The notes under the pieces: generated by a model | Told to the model about the DNA's origin: nothing | The model's input: the letters and a program-made list of their open reading frames with translations, nothing else | Database searches by the model: none | Part shown: positions 8,494-16,413 of the stretch, in pieces | Layout: the number at the start of each line of letters is the position of its first letter | Numbering within the stretch: the stretch's first letter is position 1 | Assembly: GCA_002352425.1 (NCBI GenBank) | Contig: DEIK01000048.1 | Span: forward strand, 1 to 34,533 | Source: Rhodobacteraceae bacterium UBA2776 | GTDB taxonomy: Bacteria; Pseudomonadota; Alphaproteobacteria; Rhodobacterales; Rhodobacteraceae | Reading direction: 5' to 3' | Length of the DNA: 34,533 nt | Made by a program: the position numbers and the translations under genes

Positions 8494-9537
8494 ATGCGTA
8501 TGAATGATCTGGGCCGCACCGGTCTTAAAGTGAGTGAACTTTGTTTGGGGTCGATGACGTGGGGTACACAAAACACCATGGAAGAGGGCCATGCGCAAAT
8601 AGAGATGGCGTTGGATCACGGCATTAATTTTGTCGACACTGCCGAAATGTACCCCGTCAATCCGGTGTCCACCGAAACCATCGGTGACACCGAGGCCATT
8701 ATCGGCGCGTGGTTTGCCAAAGCAAAACGCCGCTCCGAGGTGATTTTGGCGACCAAAATGTCGGGCCAGAACAATTCTTTCGTGCGGTTTGATCAACCAA
8801 TCACCGCAGAAACAATTGTCGAAGGGCTGGAAGGGTCGCTGAAACGGCTAAAAACCGATTATGTTGATCTGTACCAGTTGCATTGGCCAAATCGGGGATC
8901 ATACATGTTTCGTCAAAATTGGGATTTCGACCCTTCTGGTCAGGATCGCAATGAAACGATCAACAACATCCATGAAGTGCTGGGCGCACTTGGAAAAATG
9001 GTGGACGCGGGTAAAATCCGCCACGTTGGCCTGTCAAACGAGAGCGCATGGGGCACCGCCATGTGGTTGCGCGCCAGTGAAGAAGGCGTCGGACCACGGA
9101 TGGCCTCGATCCAGAATGAGTACTCCTTATTGTGCCGCCTGTTTGATACGGACCTGTCCGAACTATGCGTGAACGAAGACGTTGGATTGCTGGCGTTTTC
9201 GCCGCTGGCCACAGGCCTGTTGACCGGTAAATATAAACGCGACGTAACGCCAAAGGGATCGCGCCGTGACATTGGCGGTGACCTTGGTGGACGGGTGACT
9301 GATCGGGTTTGGGGGGCTGTCGCCGCCTATGAGGACATCGCCCAAAAGCACGGGTTGAACATAAGCCAGATGGCTTTGGCATGGTGTCGCACGCGTCCGT
9401 TCATGGCCTCTGCGATCTTTGGGGCGACGAGCCCGGATCAGTTAAAGGTGGCCTTGGGTTCGGTTGATGTGGTTCTGTCGGATGAGGTGTTGGCAGAGAT
9501 CAGTGCAGCGCATCGTGCGCATCCGATGCCGTATTAA
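8494..9537 (+). CDS. Aldo/keto reductase (Tas-like)
   Basis: This is a 347-residue NADPH-dependent oxidoreductase of the AKR superfamily with a TIM barrel. The catalytic tetrad can be placed: Asp48 and Tyr53 in FVDTAEMYP, Lys88 in ILATKMSG and His130 in LYQLHWPN. The MYPVNPVSTETIGDTE insertion after Tyr53 and the later HVGLSNESAWG and PLATGLLTGKY match the E. coli Tas group. The natural substrate is unknown. The start at 8494 has AGGGA about 8 bases upstream; an in-frame ATG at 8500 is the alternative. It appears to be a single-gene unit, with a dispersed 34-bp element just downstream. Confidence 0.92.
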   Translation: MRMNDLGRTGLKVSELCLGSMTWGTQNTMEEGHAQIEMALDHGINFVDTAEMYPVNPVSTETIGDTEAIIGAWFAKAKRRSEVILATKMSGQNNSFVRFDQPITAETIVEGLEGSLKRLKTDYVDLYQLHWPNRGSYMFRQNWDFDPSGQDRNETINNIHEVLGALGKMVDAGKIRHVGLSNESAWGTAMWLRASEEGVGPRMASIQNEYSLLCRLFDTDLSELCVNEDVGLLAFSPLATGLLTGKYKRDVTPKGSRRDIGGDLGGRVTDRVWGAVAAYEDIAQKHGLNISQMALAWCRTRPFMASAIFGATSPDQLKVALGSVDVVLSDEVLAEISAAHRAHPMPY

Positions 9538-9546
9538 GGGTTTTAC

Positions 9547-9580
9547 CTGCGGTGCGGATATTTTTGGAACAATGGTGGGG
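9547..9580. repeat. Dispersed 34-bp intergenic element, copy 2
   Basis: This copy reads CTGCGGTGCGGATATTTTTG, then GAACAATGGTGGGG. It is nearly identical to the copy at 4282. Its 3' end supplies a GGTGGGGTG purine-rich stretch and the first base of the GTG start of the next gene, so it may contribute the ribosome-binding site. Confidence 0.7.
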
Positions 9581-10083
9581 TGAAGCGCGTGACCGCAATT
9601 AGGTTGGCTTTGGGTTGTATAGCTTTGGTTGGGTGTGCACCTGTTCCCGAAGCGGGAGAGGCATTTCGTGATTTAGCAGCGCCGATCACCTCGGTGGCTT
9701 TGTTTGAGCCGGCAAAATTTGCGGGTCATTGGGAAACCATAGCGAGCTATGACGCGGACAGTTGTGCGCTTGATGTGGTTGCCACAACGTCAGAAATGAT
9801 TGATCTGGCCGAGCGAAAATGTGCGGGCGGGGTGGCGCATAGCATTGCTCAGATCACCGGACCTGGGCGGCTCACCCCAAAGGGTGGTGCGCACAAAGGG
9901 CAGGAATATTGGGTGATGTGGGTTGATCAAACCTATCGCACCGCCGTTATTGGCACGGTCACTGGCGAATTTGGCATGATCCTGAATCGCACAGCTGATA
10001 TACCCAGCGACAGGTTGCAAGCTGCGCGCGAAATTCTTGACTGGAACGGATATGACTTAACGCGGCTGATAACACGGCCATAA
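9580..10083 (+). CDS. Lipocalin-like lipoprotein
   Basis: This is a 167-residue predicted outer- or inner-membrane lipoprotein. The signal peptide ends in a lipobox ALVGC, with Cys19 as the lipid site if translation starts at GTG 9580; a second GTG at 9589 would give Cys16. The mature part has the lipocalin entry motif FAGHWETIASYD and the late segment YWVMWVDQTYRTAVIGTVTG, then FGMILNRTADIP. This pattern resembles the bacterial lipocalins (Blc group) of Rhodobacteraceae that bind lipid-like ligands at the envelope. The following small secreted protein starts 9 bp downstream, suggesting a common transcript with it and the carnitine dehydrogenase fusion. Confidence 0.8.
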   Translation: MKRVTAIRLALGCIALVGCAPVPEAGEAFRDLAAPITSVALFEPAKFAGHWETIASYDADSCALDVVATTSEMIDLAERKCAGGVAHSIAQITGPGRLTPKGGAHKGQEYWVMWVDQTYRTAVIGTVTGEFGMILNRTADIPSDRLQAAREILDWNGYDLTRLITRP

Positions 10084-10092
10084 GGGGGACTG

Positions 10093-10452
10093 ATGAAACG
10101 GTACATTTTTGCACTTTCGCTGCTGGCGACACCGGCTTTGGCCGAGGCACCAATTTGGACGGGTATTTGGACGGCGGACCCTGATTGGTGCCAATATTCC
10201 GACCTGATTGGCGGCCATGACCCCGCCCCAATCCGCATCACAGAAACCGAGGTGGCAGGGCTTGAGAACAGCTGTTCCGTGACCAGTGTGCGCGGCAATG
10301 AACCAAAGCAATATTGGGAATTGATACTCGCCTGCTCCGGCGAAGGTGAGCAGTACGAGGACACAGCACTTTTGATGATGGACGGGCAGGACACACTGTG
10401 GCGTTGGTTTGGCGGCGGTGCGCCCTTTAAATTCACCCGCTGCGGAGGCTGA
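10093..10452 (+). CDS. Small secreted protein of unknown function
   Basis: This is a 119-residue protein with a Sec signal peptide (MKRYIFALSLLATPALA, cleavage before EAP). The mature part of about 102 residues has five cysteines (WCQYSD, NSCSVTS, LACSGE, TRCGG) and is rich in Trp and acidic residues, which suits a compact, disulfide-bonded periplasmic domain. I do not recognise a family. AAGGGGG lies about 6 bases before the ATG. It sits between the lipocalin-like gene (9 bp) and the carnitine dehydrogenase fusion (1 bp), so it is very likely in one operon with them. Confidence 0.75.
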   Translation: MKRYIFALSLLATPALAEAPIWTGIWTADPDWCQYSDLIGGHDPAPIRITETEVAGLENSCSVTSVRGNEPKQYWELILACSGEGEQYEDTALLMMDGQDTLWRWFGGGAPFKFTRCGG

Positions 10453-10453
10453 T

Positions 10454-11899
10454 ATGACGCGCATAGCCGCAATTATCGGCGGTGGCGTGATTGGCGGCGG
10501 CTGGGCGGCCCGGTTCTTGTTGATGGGCTGGGATGTGCAAGTGTTTGACCCCGATCCAGAGGCGAAGCGCAAGATCGGCGACGTGCTGGATAATGCGCGC
10601 CGCTCGCTGCCGGGTTTGTCAGATGTGTTGCTGCCAAACGAAGGACAGCTCACCTATTGCGAGACAATATCGCAAGCCGTAGCGGGGGCGGATTGGATCC
10701 AAGAGAGCATTCCGGAACGCCTCGATATCAAGCGCAAAACCTTTCAGAAAATACAGGAATTTTGCGCACCGGATGCGGTGATTGGCTCATCCACATCGGG
10801 CTTCAAACCGTCGGAACTGCAAGGTTGCGCCACGCGCCCAGAACAGATCGTGGTGACGCACCCGTTCAATCCGGTCTATCTGCTGCCGCTGGTCGAACTG
10901 GTCCCAACGCCGAAAAATTCGCCAGAACTGGTTGAAAAGGCAAAAGAAATTTTGACCAGTATTGGTATGCATCCACTGCACGTGCGCGCTGAAATCGACG
11001 CCCATATCGCGGACCGATTTCTTGAGGCCGTCTGGCGCGAGGCGCTTTGGTTGATCAAAGACGGCATCGCAACCACAGCTGAAATTGATGATGCGATCCG
11101 CTATGGCTTTGGCCTGCGCTGGGCGCAAATGGGGCTGTTTGAAACCTACCGCATTGCAGCTGGCGAAGCAGAGATGAAGCATTCCATCGCGCAATTCGGC
11201 CCCTGCTTGTCCTGGCCCCGGACCAACCTGATGGATGTGCCAGAATTGACGGATGATTTGGTCAACCAGATTGCTGATCAATCAGACGCCCAATCCGGTG
11301 CGCATACAATCCGCGAGCTGGAACGCATTCGCGACAACAATCTGGTCACCATCCTGCGCGGCCTCAAGGCCCAAGATTACGGCGCTGGTGCCTTGCTGAA
11401 CGCACAGGACGCCCGCCAACCCGAAGCCGATATCGACATCAGCAAGCCAATCCAAACCGTGGCGCGCGCTGTGCCGCTGGACTGGACCGACTATAACGGC
11501 CACATGAACGAGGCCCGTTATCTGCAAGCCTTTGGCGGCGCCACTGACCGGTTCATGGAGTTCGTCGGCTGTGATGCGGCCTACATCGCATCTGGCGGCA
11601 GCTATTTCACGGCCGAAACCCACATCTGCCATCTGGACGAAGTAAAGGCCGGAACGCGCATCCATGTGGAAACCCAATGCTTGATGGGTGCGGGCAAGAA
11701 AATGCATCTGTTCCACCGTATGTGGGACGGCGATCGTTTGCTGGCAACGGGGGAGCATATGTTGATCCACGTCAGCCTTGAAACCCGTCGCGGATCGCTG
11801 CCTGCTGACCATATTGCCAAGCGATTGAATGATATCGCCACGGCACATGCCGTACTTGCCAGACCCGATGGGGCAGGGCGCGCGGTTGGCATTAAATGA
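10454..11899 (+). CDS. Carnitine 3-dehydrogenase fused to a hotdog thioesterase
   Basis: This 481-residue fusion has two domains. Residues 1-~320 are an L-carnitine dehydrogenase of the 3-hydroxyacyl-CoA dehydrogenase fold: Rossmann loop IIGGGVIGGGWAAR (7-20), SSTSGFKPSE (112-121), and the catalytic pair His136 (THPFNP) and Glu148. It would oxidise L-carnitine to 3-dehydrocarnitine with NAD+. Residues ~337-481 are a 4-hydroxybenzoyl-CoA-type thioesterase with DWTDYNGHMNEARY (343-356, candidate Asp346). In carnitine catabolism this partner is the betainyl-CoA thioesterase that releases glycine betaine. Natural fusions of this kind are known in rhizobia and relatives. The third enzyme of the route, the BKACE-type dehydrocarnitine cleavage enzyme, is not in the window. 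The start at 10454 has GGAGG 7 bases upstream; the longer frame to 10409 overlaps the preceding gene. Confidence 0.9.
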   Translation: MTRIAAIIGGGVIGGGWAARFLLMGWDVQVFDPDPEAKRKIGDVLDNARRSLPGLSDVLLPNEGQLTYCETISQAVAGADWIQESIPERLDIKRKTFQKIQEFCAPDAVIGSSTSGFKPSELQGCATRPEQIVVTHPFNPVYLLPLVELVPTPKNSPELVEKAKEILTSIGMHPLHVRAEIDAHIADRFLEAVWREALWLIKDGIATTAEIDDAIRYGFGLRWAQMGLFETYRIAAGEAEMKHSIAQFGPCLSWPRTNLMDVPELTDDLVNQIADQSDAQSGAHTIRELERIRDNNLVTILRGLKAQDYGAGALLNAQDARQPEADIDISKPIQTVARAVPLDWTDYNGHMNEARYLQAFGGATDRFMEFVGCDAAYIASGGSYFTAETHICHLDEVKAGTRIHVETQCLMGAGKKMHLFHRMWDGDRLLATGEHMLIHVSLETRRGSLPADHIAKRLNDIATAHAVLARPDGAGRAVGIK

Positions 11900-11964
11900 G
11901 GCCATGAGTTCTGACTGCGCAGACTGAGAGCGGCGTAACTATAGGTTGACTTTAGGGATGGTAA

Positions 11965-11980
11965 CACCTTTTCTAAGGTG
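11965..11980 (+). terminator. Stem-loop after the carnitine fusion gene
   Basis: A perfect 6-bp stem CACCTT/AAGGTG with loop TTCT lies 66 bp after the stop of the carnitine gene. It is followed by AAATTTTA, not a clean U-run, so it could equally be a control element for the next gene, whose ATG is 26 bp downstream. Confidence 0.35.
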
Positions 11981-12005
11981 AAATTTTACTTGGAATGGAC
12001 TTGGC

Positions 12006-12635
12006 ATGAAAAAACTAGCAACCATTGTCTTTTTGGCGATTCCTGCACAAACATTTGCTGCGGCCTGCCCTGAAATTGAAAATGACCTAGATCGGCTGGC
12101 TTGCTATGACATTGAATCTGGGCGAACATCTGTTGTCGAGGTGATCGCAGAAGAAGCTGACAAAGATTCCAGTTCGCCACCGAGCAAAGGCCTTTGGTTG
12201 ATACGTCAAAAAACTTCCGACTTTAAGGACACAAAGGACATCTACCTGACATTGTTGTCGGAGAATACTCTGAGTTGCCAAAGGTTCGGGGAACCACAAA
12301 AAGCATCCATCATGGTGCGGTGCATGGAAAACACAACGGCAATATTCATCAATACAGATTGTCATATGGCATCCGGTCACGGAGGCTATGGGAATGTTGA
12401 GTATCGTATCGACAATAGGAAAGCGGGAAACCGTGGCTTCGAAGCGAGCACCGATAACTCTGCCCTTGGACTTTGGTCCGGTGGCAAATCAATTCCTTTC
12501 ATCAAGTCTATGCTAGGGGGGAAAGAAATGATTGTTCGATTCACTCCATTCAGCAGCAGTCCAGTGACTGCCAAGTTTGAAATTGATGGGCTTGACGAGG
12601 CTATCAAGCCGCTTCGTAAGGAGTGCGGTTGGTAG
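12006..12635 (+). CDS. Secreted TagO/VasI-like protein
   Basis: This is a 209-residue protein with a signal peptide (MKKLATIVFLAIPAQTFAAA). The start of the mature region, CPEIENDLDRLACYD, has the DRLACYD signature seen in VasI/TagO proteins, which accompany some type VI secretion systems but also occur alone. The later pattern (VEYRIDNRK, FIKSMLGGKEMIVRFTPFS, AKFEIDGLDEAIKPLRKECGW) also fits: a beta-rich domain ending in a cysteine-containing helix. No other T6SS gene is present. Base composition is visibly more AT-rich than its neighbours, suggesting a different history. It converges on the XRE regulator with only 1 bp between the stop codons. Confidence 0.6.
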   Translation: MKKLATIVFLAIPAQTFAAACPEIENDLDRLACYDIESGRTSVVEVIAEEADKDSSSPPSKGLWLIRQKTSDFKDTKDIYLTLLSENTLSCQRFGEPQKASIMVRCMENTTAIFINTDCHMASGHGGYGNVEYRIDNRKAGNRGFEASTDNSALGLWSGGKSIPFIKSMLGGKEMIVRFTPFSSSPVTAKFEIDGLDEAIKPLRKECGW

Positions 12636-12636
12636 T

Positions 12637-13527
12637 TTAAGTTTTACTGGATTGAGATAGTTTCGTTCCCCCAATCTTCCCCTTCAACCCCTGTAAATAC
12701 TCCGGCACATCGCGTGGTGAAACTTCGCTTTCGCGCACCAGCCAGTCGAAATGGCCGATTAACCCCTGCACGCGCTCCTTGTCGCGAAATGCCAGATAGT
12801 TGCGGCCCAGATATAACACTGACAACAGCGGTCCAAAGATGCTGATCGGGGCCGAGAACAGGCGGCGAGCGTCGAAAAGGAACAGCCGTAGGGACGGGTA
12901 GAGCTGGTTGTGTAATTCCAGCATCCAGTCAATTTGGGCGCGGCGAATTTCGGCAGGCAGGCCCGCGTAATACCCCTCACCACGGGCAAAAGACTCCATC
13001 TCATGCAGGGGAATGGCGATTTCATAGTCGGAGTTGCTGGCTCGCATCCACTCAAGCCGATCTTGGGTCGCGCCGATGGCTTGTTCGGTCGAGCGGCCCA
13101 ATTGTGGCGCGTATTCCCAGATCAACATGTCGCGGGTTTTCAACATGTCGGGCAGGGTGGCGGGGACGTGGCGGATTTTGTAACCCGTTGATTCCTGGTG
13201 CCAATTAAAGATTTGCTCGTCCTCAAGTGCGCGGGACGCATGCGGCATGGTCATGGAGGAGGCCAACAAGTCAACGGCCCGTTCCGGATGTTCGGCCAAG
13301 CCCAGCAACCAATCCGCAGATACCCCCAATGTGGCCGCACATTCGCCAACCACATGGGCGTTGGGTAAGCGGGTGCCATCACCCTTTAGCAACTGCGAAA
13401 TGGTGGAGCGGTCAACCCCCACGGCGCGTGACAGGGCGGATTTTGACAGCCCGCTCAGCAACAAGGCTTCCCCCAAACGGCTTCGGAACAGGCCTGCACG
13501 GTCTCGTTTGTCTGTTTTTAGCGGCAT
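12637..13527 (-). CDS. XRE-family transcriptional regulator with C-terminal sensor-like region
   Basis: This is a 296-residue DNA-binding protein. Residues ~15-70 form a Cro/CI-type helix-turn-helix (LGEALLLSGLSKSALSRAVG, then VDRSTISQLLKG; recognition helix near RSTISQLL), extended by ATLGVSADWLLGLAE. The remaining ~220 residues carry a conserved-looking domain (RHVPATLPDMLKT, MLELHNQLYPSLRLFLFDAR) of the type found in Rhodobacteraceae XRE regulators that may bind a small ligand; I cannot name it. It is divergent from the DUF2061/desaturase pair, with ~100 bp between starts, so control of that pair is a reasonable guess. Confidence 0.85.
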   Translation of the reverse strand: MPLKTDKRDRAGLFRSRLGEALLLSGLSKSALSRAVGVDRSTISQLLKGDGTRLPNAHVVGECAATLGVSADWLLGLAEHPERAVDLLASSMTMPHASRALEDEQIFNWHQESTGYKIRHVPATLPDMLKTRDMLIWEYAPQLGRSTEQAIGATQDRLEWMRASNSDYEIAIPLHEMESFARGEGYYAGLPAEIRRAQIDWMLELHNQLYPSLRLFLFDARRLFSAPISIFGPLLSVLYLGRNYLAFRDKERVQGLIGHFDWLVRESEVSPRDVPEYLQGLKGKIGGTKLSQSSKT

Positions 13528-13629
13528 TGTTTAATTTATCCTACAATGTGGTGCGAATGTTTCTCATTCCCTGAATACACAAAACCGCGAGTGCAGGCTA
13601 GGCCTGATGCAAAGGAGATCATCACGAAA

Positions 13630-13836
13630 ATGGACAGCCGGAAACGCACATGGATCAAGGCCATATTCTGGCAGGTGTTGGGGGTGATCAGTATGGTCAT
13701 TGTCGGCTATCTGTTCACCGGATCAATTAAGGCCGGTGGCGCGATGGCCACAATCAATGCGGGCCTTGGGCTGGCGACCTATGTGATCTACGAGCGGTTC
13801 TGGGCACGTGTCAAATGGGGGCGCGGCAATGTTTGA
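13630..13836 (+). CDS. DUF2061 small membrane protein
   Basis: This is a 68-residue inner-membrane protein with two hydrophobic helices: IFWQVLGVISMVIVGYLFTG and AMATINAGLGLATYVIYERF. The opening SRKRTWIKAIFWQ and the closing ERFWARVKWGR are typical DUF2061 elements. The function is unknown. AAAGGAGA about 9 bases upstream supports ATG 13630; the longer frame to 13546 has no such site. The last 8 bases overlap the start of the desaturase, so translational coupling is expected. Confidence 0.85.
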   Translation: MDSRKRTWIKAIFWQVLGVISMVIVGYLFTGSIKAGGAMATINAGLGLATYVIYERFWARVKWGRGNV

Positions 13837-14722
13837 ACAAGTGGAGTGGAAGACCTTGGGTTTGATCGCGCTGACCTATGTGGTTTGGGCGCTGGCGACG
13901 GGCTGGTTGGCGACGATCTGGTTGCCCTTGGCCATTGGCGTTACAGCGCTCAGCCTGGCGCTGCATTCATCGCTCAGCCATGAAGTGCTGCACGGCCATC
14001 CGTTTCGAAACCGTCTGTTGAACGAGGCGCTGGTTTTCCCCGCCATCGGGTTGTTTATCCCCTATCTGCGTTTTCGCGACACCCATTTGGATCACCACAG
14101 GGATGAAAACCTGACCGATCCTTATGATGATCCCGAAAGCAATTACCTTGATCCCGCTGTTTGGGATCAATTGTCCCCCATGATGCGGGTCGTCTTACGG
14201 CTTAACAACACCCTGTTTGGGCGGTTGTTGATCGGGCCGATCGTGGCGCAGGTGACTTTCACGGGTTCAGATTGGCGGCTCGTGCGAGGTGGCGATAGCA
14301 ATGTTGTCTGGGCTTGGGTTTGGCATTTCGTCGGGATTATTCCCGTGGTTTTCTGGCTGGCATATGTTGGTCACATGCCGCTCTGGGCCTATGTGCTTGC
14401 GGCTTATTTCGGGATCTCGACAATCAAAATCCGCACCTTTTTGGAACATCGTGCGCATGAACAGGTTTCAGGGCGCGTCGTGGTGATAGAGGATCGGGGA
14501 TGGTTGGCCTTTATGTTTTTGAACAACAACTTCCATCTGGTTCATCACCTGCACCCCGGCGTGCCGTGGTATGAATTGCCAAAAATGTACTTCGCCAATT
14601 CAGAACAGTATCTGCAAACCAATCACGGCTATCGCTACAGATCCTACGGTGAAGTGTTCCGGCGCTATTTTTTCCGCGCCAAAGATCAGGTGCCACACCC
14701 ATTATGGCGCTCGACTAAATAG
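13829..14722 (+). CDS. Membrane fatty acid desaturase family protein
   Basis: This is a 297-residue integral membrane di-iron enzyme. The histidine boxes are HSSLSHEVLHGH (46-57), HLDHH (86-90) and NNNFHLVHHLHP (232-243), with hydrophobic spans before, between and after them. This architecture covers acyl-lipid desaturases and related hydroxylases and ketolases; the closest known relatives in Roseobacters are annotated simply as fatty acid desaturases. I cannot fix the substrate or regiospecificity. ATG 13829 is chosen over an in-frame upstream start because it gives the short overlap with the DUF2061 gene and a sensible cytosolic N-terminus (MFEQVEWKTL). Confidence 0.9.
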   Translation: MFEQVEWKTLGLIALTYVVWALATGWLATIWLPLAIGVTALSLALHSSLSHEVLHGHPFRNRLLNEALVFPAIGLFIPYLRFRDTHLDHHRDENLTDPYDDPESNYLDPAVWDQLSPMMRVVLRLNNTLFGRLLIGPIVAQVTFTGSDWRLVRGGDSNVVWAWVWHFVGIIPVVFWLAYVGHMPLWAYVLAAYFGISTIKIRTFLEHRAHEQVSGRVVVIEDRGWLAFMFLNNNFHLVHHLHPGVPWYELPKMYFANSEQYLQTNHGYRYRSYGEVFRRYFFRAKDQVPHPLWRSTK

Positions 14723-14745
14723 CCGGTAAGTGCGACTAAGCCGGT

Positions 14746-15648
14746 ATGGAATACTGGATTTACATCACCATTGCGGCTGCATTCGCACAAAACCTGCGCT
14801 TTATGCTGCAAAAGAATTTGAAATCTACCCACCTGTCGACGGCTGGCGCGACCTTTGCACGGTTCTTTTACTCCGCGCCGATCATCGCGTTGATCGTGGT
14901 GATTTACATGCAAATCCGTGGGGTAGAGATACCCGCGGCCCAGCCAGTTTTTTGGACTTATGTGGTGACAGGGGGCTTGGGTCAGATTGTCGGCACGCTT
15001 TGTGTGGTGGCGCTGTTTTCCCAGCGCAATTTCGCGGTCGGGCTTACGTTCAAAAACACCGAAGTGATCTTGGCCGCCGTGGTCGGGTTGATCGTGCTGG
15101 GCGAGGGATTGTCAGGTTTGGGCGTGTTCGCCATTTTGGTCGGTTTTGTGGGCTTGATCCTGTTGTCGGATACGCCAGACAGCTCAGGCCCCTTGCTCAA
15201 GCGCATCTTCAACCCCGCCGCGGGGCTGGGACTGTTGGCGGGCATGGCCTTTGCGGTGTCGGCCGTGTCTTATCGGGGGGGTGTTTTGGCCTTGGGCACG
15301 GAGGATGCATTTTTTCGCGCCAACCTGACCTTGGCAGTGGTGACGGCGTTTCAAACCAGTGTTTTGGCGCTGTGGTTGGGGCTGCGCGAGACAGGCCAGA
15401 TCGGCAAAGTCATCGCCTCATGGCGGGTGGCGGGGGTGATGGGGATCATGTCGCTGATCGGCAGCCTGTGTTGGTTCACGGCCTTTGCATTGCAAACGGC
15501 GGCCTATGTGAAGGGGCTGGGACAGGTCGAATTGCTGTTCGGCGCAGCGGCGTCGTATTTCTATTACAACGAGCGCAGCACGCGGCGCGAGGTGGCCGGG
15601 ATTGTGATCCTGCTGCTTTCAATCTTGATGCTGGTGCTGGTGATCTAA
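14746..15648 (+). CDS. DMT-superfamily (EamA-like) transporter
   Basis: This is a 300-residue membrane protein with about 10 hydrophobic helices arranged as two five-helix halves, the drug/metabolite transporter pattern. The first half contains NFAVGLTFKNTEVILAAVVG followed by LIVLGEGLSG, and the second YVKGLGQVELLFGAAASYFY followed by YNERSTRREVAG. Both have the conserved 'partner helix plus acidic residue' ending. The substrate is unknown. It begins 23 bp after the desaturase stop, with no strong Shine-Dalgarno sequence, so it may be a separate or weakly translated unit. Confidence 0.88.
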   Translation: MEYWIYITIAAAFAQNLRFMLQKNLKSTHLSTAGATFARFFYSAPIIALIVVIYMQIRGVEIPAAQPVFWTYVVTGGLGQIVGTLCVVALFSQRNFAVGLTFKNTEVILAAVVGLIVLGEGLSGLGVFAILVGFVGLILLSDTPDSSGPLLKRIFNPAAGLGLLAGMAFAVSAVSYRGGVLALGTEDAFFRANLTLAVVTAFQTSVLALWLGLRETGQIGKVIASWRVAGVMGIMSLIGSLCWFTAFALQTAAYVKGLGQVELLFGAAASYFYYNERSTRREVAGIVILLLSILMLVLVI

Positions 15649-15658
15649 GACCAGATGC

Positions 15659-15692
15659 CTGCGGCGCAGGTTTGTTGGGGAAGAAGAGTGGG
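15659..15692. repeat. Dispersed 34-bp element, degenerate copy 3
   Basis: Aligned without gaps to the copy at 9547, this matches at about 22 of 34 positions, keeping the CTGCGG start and the GGG end. It lies between the convergent transporter and NUDIX genes. It is likely related, but this is less certain than for the other two copies. Confidence 0.4.
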
Positions 15693-15707
15693 CAGGTCGA
15701 TCTTGGG

Positions 15708-16391
15708 CTAGGGCCGCGCCCCATCAAGGCGTAAAAACAGGCTTTGTTCATCGTCATTGCGAAAGAACGGCACGGTTTGGGGCTTTGTGTCTGTGCGGAT
15801 CAGGTTGGCGACCTCGGCTGTGACGACTTGGGTGATAAACGGCAGATCAAAGTTTTTCATCTCGTCCAGTGCGATCCATTGCAGATGTGAAAGCTCATCA
15901 CAAGCATGGGTGAAATCGTCCGGATCACCGCAGACCTCTTCGGCATCCACCATGAAGAAACGCGCGTCAAAACGGCGGGGGCGGCCCGGCGGGGTGATCG
16001 CGCGAAACACGAATGTCAGCCCCGCGGCAGAGGGCAGGTAACCCTCGCTGGCAAAGCTACTCCAATCGGCGGGCGGCGTCGCGGCCCATGCGCCCGCTTC
16101 ACCCAGGATCAGGCCGGTTTCTTCCCAAACTTCGCGGATCGCTGCGGTGGCGAGGGACGGGATCACATCGGGGTCGGTCTCATGAGACAATTGCGCGATG
16201 CAGTCAGGTTGCAACGGTGTGGCCAACGGAATCAGCGCGTCCTCGGCATCCACCGCACCACCAGGAAACACGAATTTATTTGGCATAAAGGCCGCTGTGG
16301 CACCGCGCTGCCCCATCAGGATACGTGGTGTCGTGTCACGGTCGCGTACCATTACAACGGTTGCGGCGTGGCGGATTGCTGTTTTGTCCAT
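15708..16391 (-). CDS. NUDIX hydrolase (NUDT19/CoA pyrophosphatase-like)
   Basis: This is a 227-residue hydrolase of nucleoside diphosphate-linked compounds. The Nudix box is split: FPGGAVD (42-48), then a long insert, then REVWEETG (86-93) with metal-binding Glu87, Glu90 and Glu91. Such an insertion within the box is typical of the NUDT19-like group, which cleaves CoA and its esters, but the substrate is unproven. ATG 16391 is preferred: GGGAC is about 5 bases upstream and it avoids overlap. The alternative ATG at 16439 lies inside the DUF983 gene and has no clear ribosome-binding site. It is likely cotranscribed with the DUF983 gene, 22 bp upstream. Confidence 0.88.
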   Translation of the reverse strand: MDKTAIRHAATVVMVRDRDTTPRILMGQRGATAAFMPNKFVFPGGAVDAEDALIPLATPLQPDCIAQLSHETDPDVIPSLATAAIREVWEETGLILGEAGAWAATPPADWSSFASEGYLPSAAGLTFVFRAITPPGRPRRFDARFFMVDAEEVCGDPDDFTHACDELSHLQWIALDEMKNFDLPFITQVVTAEVANLIRTDTKPQTVPFFRNDDEQSLFLRLDGARP

Positions 16392-16413
16392 ACTTAGTCC
16401 CAGTTTATCAGTG

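Noticed and set aside
14730..15734. 334-residue frame overlapping the DMT transporter
   Set aside because: It is Gly/Arg/Cys-rich with no domain pattern, while the other frame has ten hydrophobic helices and DMT motifs.
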